From Isosphaeraceae bacterium (GTDB taxonomy: Bacteria > Planctomycetota > Planctomycetia > Isosphaerales > Isosphaeraceae), in contig JANXSX010000184.1 of assembly GCA_025356475.1 (NCBI GenBank), forward strand, positions 1-43,359: DNA of 43,359 bases, in the 5' to 3' direction. The position numbers and the translations under genes were made by a program. Positions 42,955 to 43,359 of the stretch are shown here, one piece after another. Position 1 is the stretch's first letter. Every line of letters starts with the position of its first letter. The notes below the pieces were generated by a model. It searched no databases and was not told the DNA's origin. It saw only the letters and a program-made list of their open reading frames with translations.

Positions 42955-43359
42955 CTAGAGGAGCAGGTCGGGCTGGACGGTCGAGTCGGAGGCGGTTGGT
43001 TCGGCAGAAGCTGAAGCCTCTGGAGGATCCAACCCATCCTCGGACTCATCCTGACTCGCCGTCAGCCGCTCTTTTTCAAGGGCTTTGATCATCCGCTCGC
43101 TGCGAGCGGCCTCACGTTCAGCCTTGTTCAGAGTCGCGTCGTTGATGAAAAACTCACCAAGCATGGCCTTGGCCTCCATCTCTCGGTCCTGGACTTCGAG
43201 AACCTTGGAGAGATCGACAAGCCGGTTTCTCTCACGTGTGAAGACTGATTTCAAGTGCTTTTGTGCTTGCAGGTGCCAATCTTTGTCGTCCGGGGAGATC
43301 ATGTCGGTGCTGATCACCGATTCCTCGTTGTCCCACTCGTCGGGCGGAATGCCCAGCAA
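42955..43359 (-). CDS. unidentified protein, C-terminal part (gene runs off the window)
   Basis: This minus-strand frame is open to the right edge, so only the last 134 or so residues are present and the real start lies outside. The visible part is helical and charged, with a long amphipathic stretch (RLVDLSKVLEVQDREME) and a C-terminal tail rich in acidic residues, Ser, Ala and Pro (SEDGLDPPEASASAEPTA) that is probably disordered. There is no membrane segment or signal. I cannot assign a family. It converges on the FKBP gene. Confidence 0.6.
   Translation of the reverse strand: MLGIPPDEWDNEESVISTDMISPDDKDWHLQAQKHLKSVFTRERNRLVDLSKVLEVQDREMEAKAMLGEFFINDATLNKAEREAARSERMIKALEKERLTASQDESEDGLDPPEASASAEPTASDSTVQPDLLL

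Overview
This 43.4 kb window is bacterial and almost certainly from a planctomycete. The strongest sign is a set of families largely confined to that phylum: a Tat-exported DUF1501 protein, two PSCyt/DUF1549/DUF1553 proteins, a PSCyt1–WD40 fusion and a very large Tricorn-like protease, together with many exported or lipid-anchored proteins. The DNA looks moderately GC-rich, genes are often long, and short 4-base ATGA overlaps couple several operons. I see no rRNA, tRNA, CRISPR array, insertion sequence or phage gene.

Layout, left to right. 1–2.0 kb: a planctomycete-type hypothetical protein, then about 600 bases of unexplained DNA. 2.0–4.1 kb: a MATE exporter on the minus strand and an exported NTF2-like protein on the plus strand. 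4.2–7.9 kb: a tight operon of two ABC exporter pairs (ATPase, permease, ATPase, permease). 7.9–12.6 kb (minus): a PSCyt1/DUF1549/DUF1553 protein followed by its usual DUF1501 partner. 12.7–13.1 kb: remains of a SAM methyltransferase gene whose centre has been deleted. 13.1–18.3 kb (minus): an exported cyanophycinase-like S51 peptidase, a Tricorn-like S41 protease and a Tat/lipoprotein metallophosphoesterase. 18.5–23.2 kb (plus): a YhaO/YhaN-type (SbcD/SbcC-like) nuclease–ATPase pair. 23.3–25.9 kb: an exported amidohydrolase and an MFS transporter.

26.0–32.2 kb is a surface-polysaccharide locus: a polyprenyl-phosphate sugar transferase without the usual N-terminal membrane block, two GT2 enzymes, a GT39-like membrane glycosyltransferase and a GT4 enzyme, arranged around a divergent promoter region at about 28.1–28.3 kb. 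32.2–32.6 kb holds the relic of a PIN-domain toxin–antitoxin module. 32.7–34.1 kb is a purple-acid-phosphatase-like enzyme. 34.4–40.5 kb is a three-gene operon: PSCyt-type DUF1549/DUF1553, cytochrome-domain WD40, and a PPC-domain protein. 40.5–43.4 kb holds an exported hypothetical protein, a stub of an ion-channel gene, surE, an FKBP-type lipoprotein isomerase and the 3' end of an unidentified gene.

The most interesting unlisted signal is gene decay in short intergenic gaps. Three gaps contain recognisable ends of genes whose catalytic or membrane core is gone: the methyltransferase at 12758–13122, the PIN toxin at 32496–32590 with its nonsense-bearing antitoxin, and the channel stub at 41258–41374. 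All functional assignments rest on reading motifs by eye; no database search was run.
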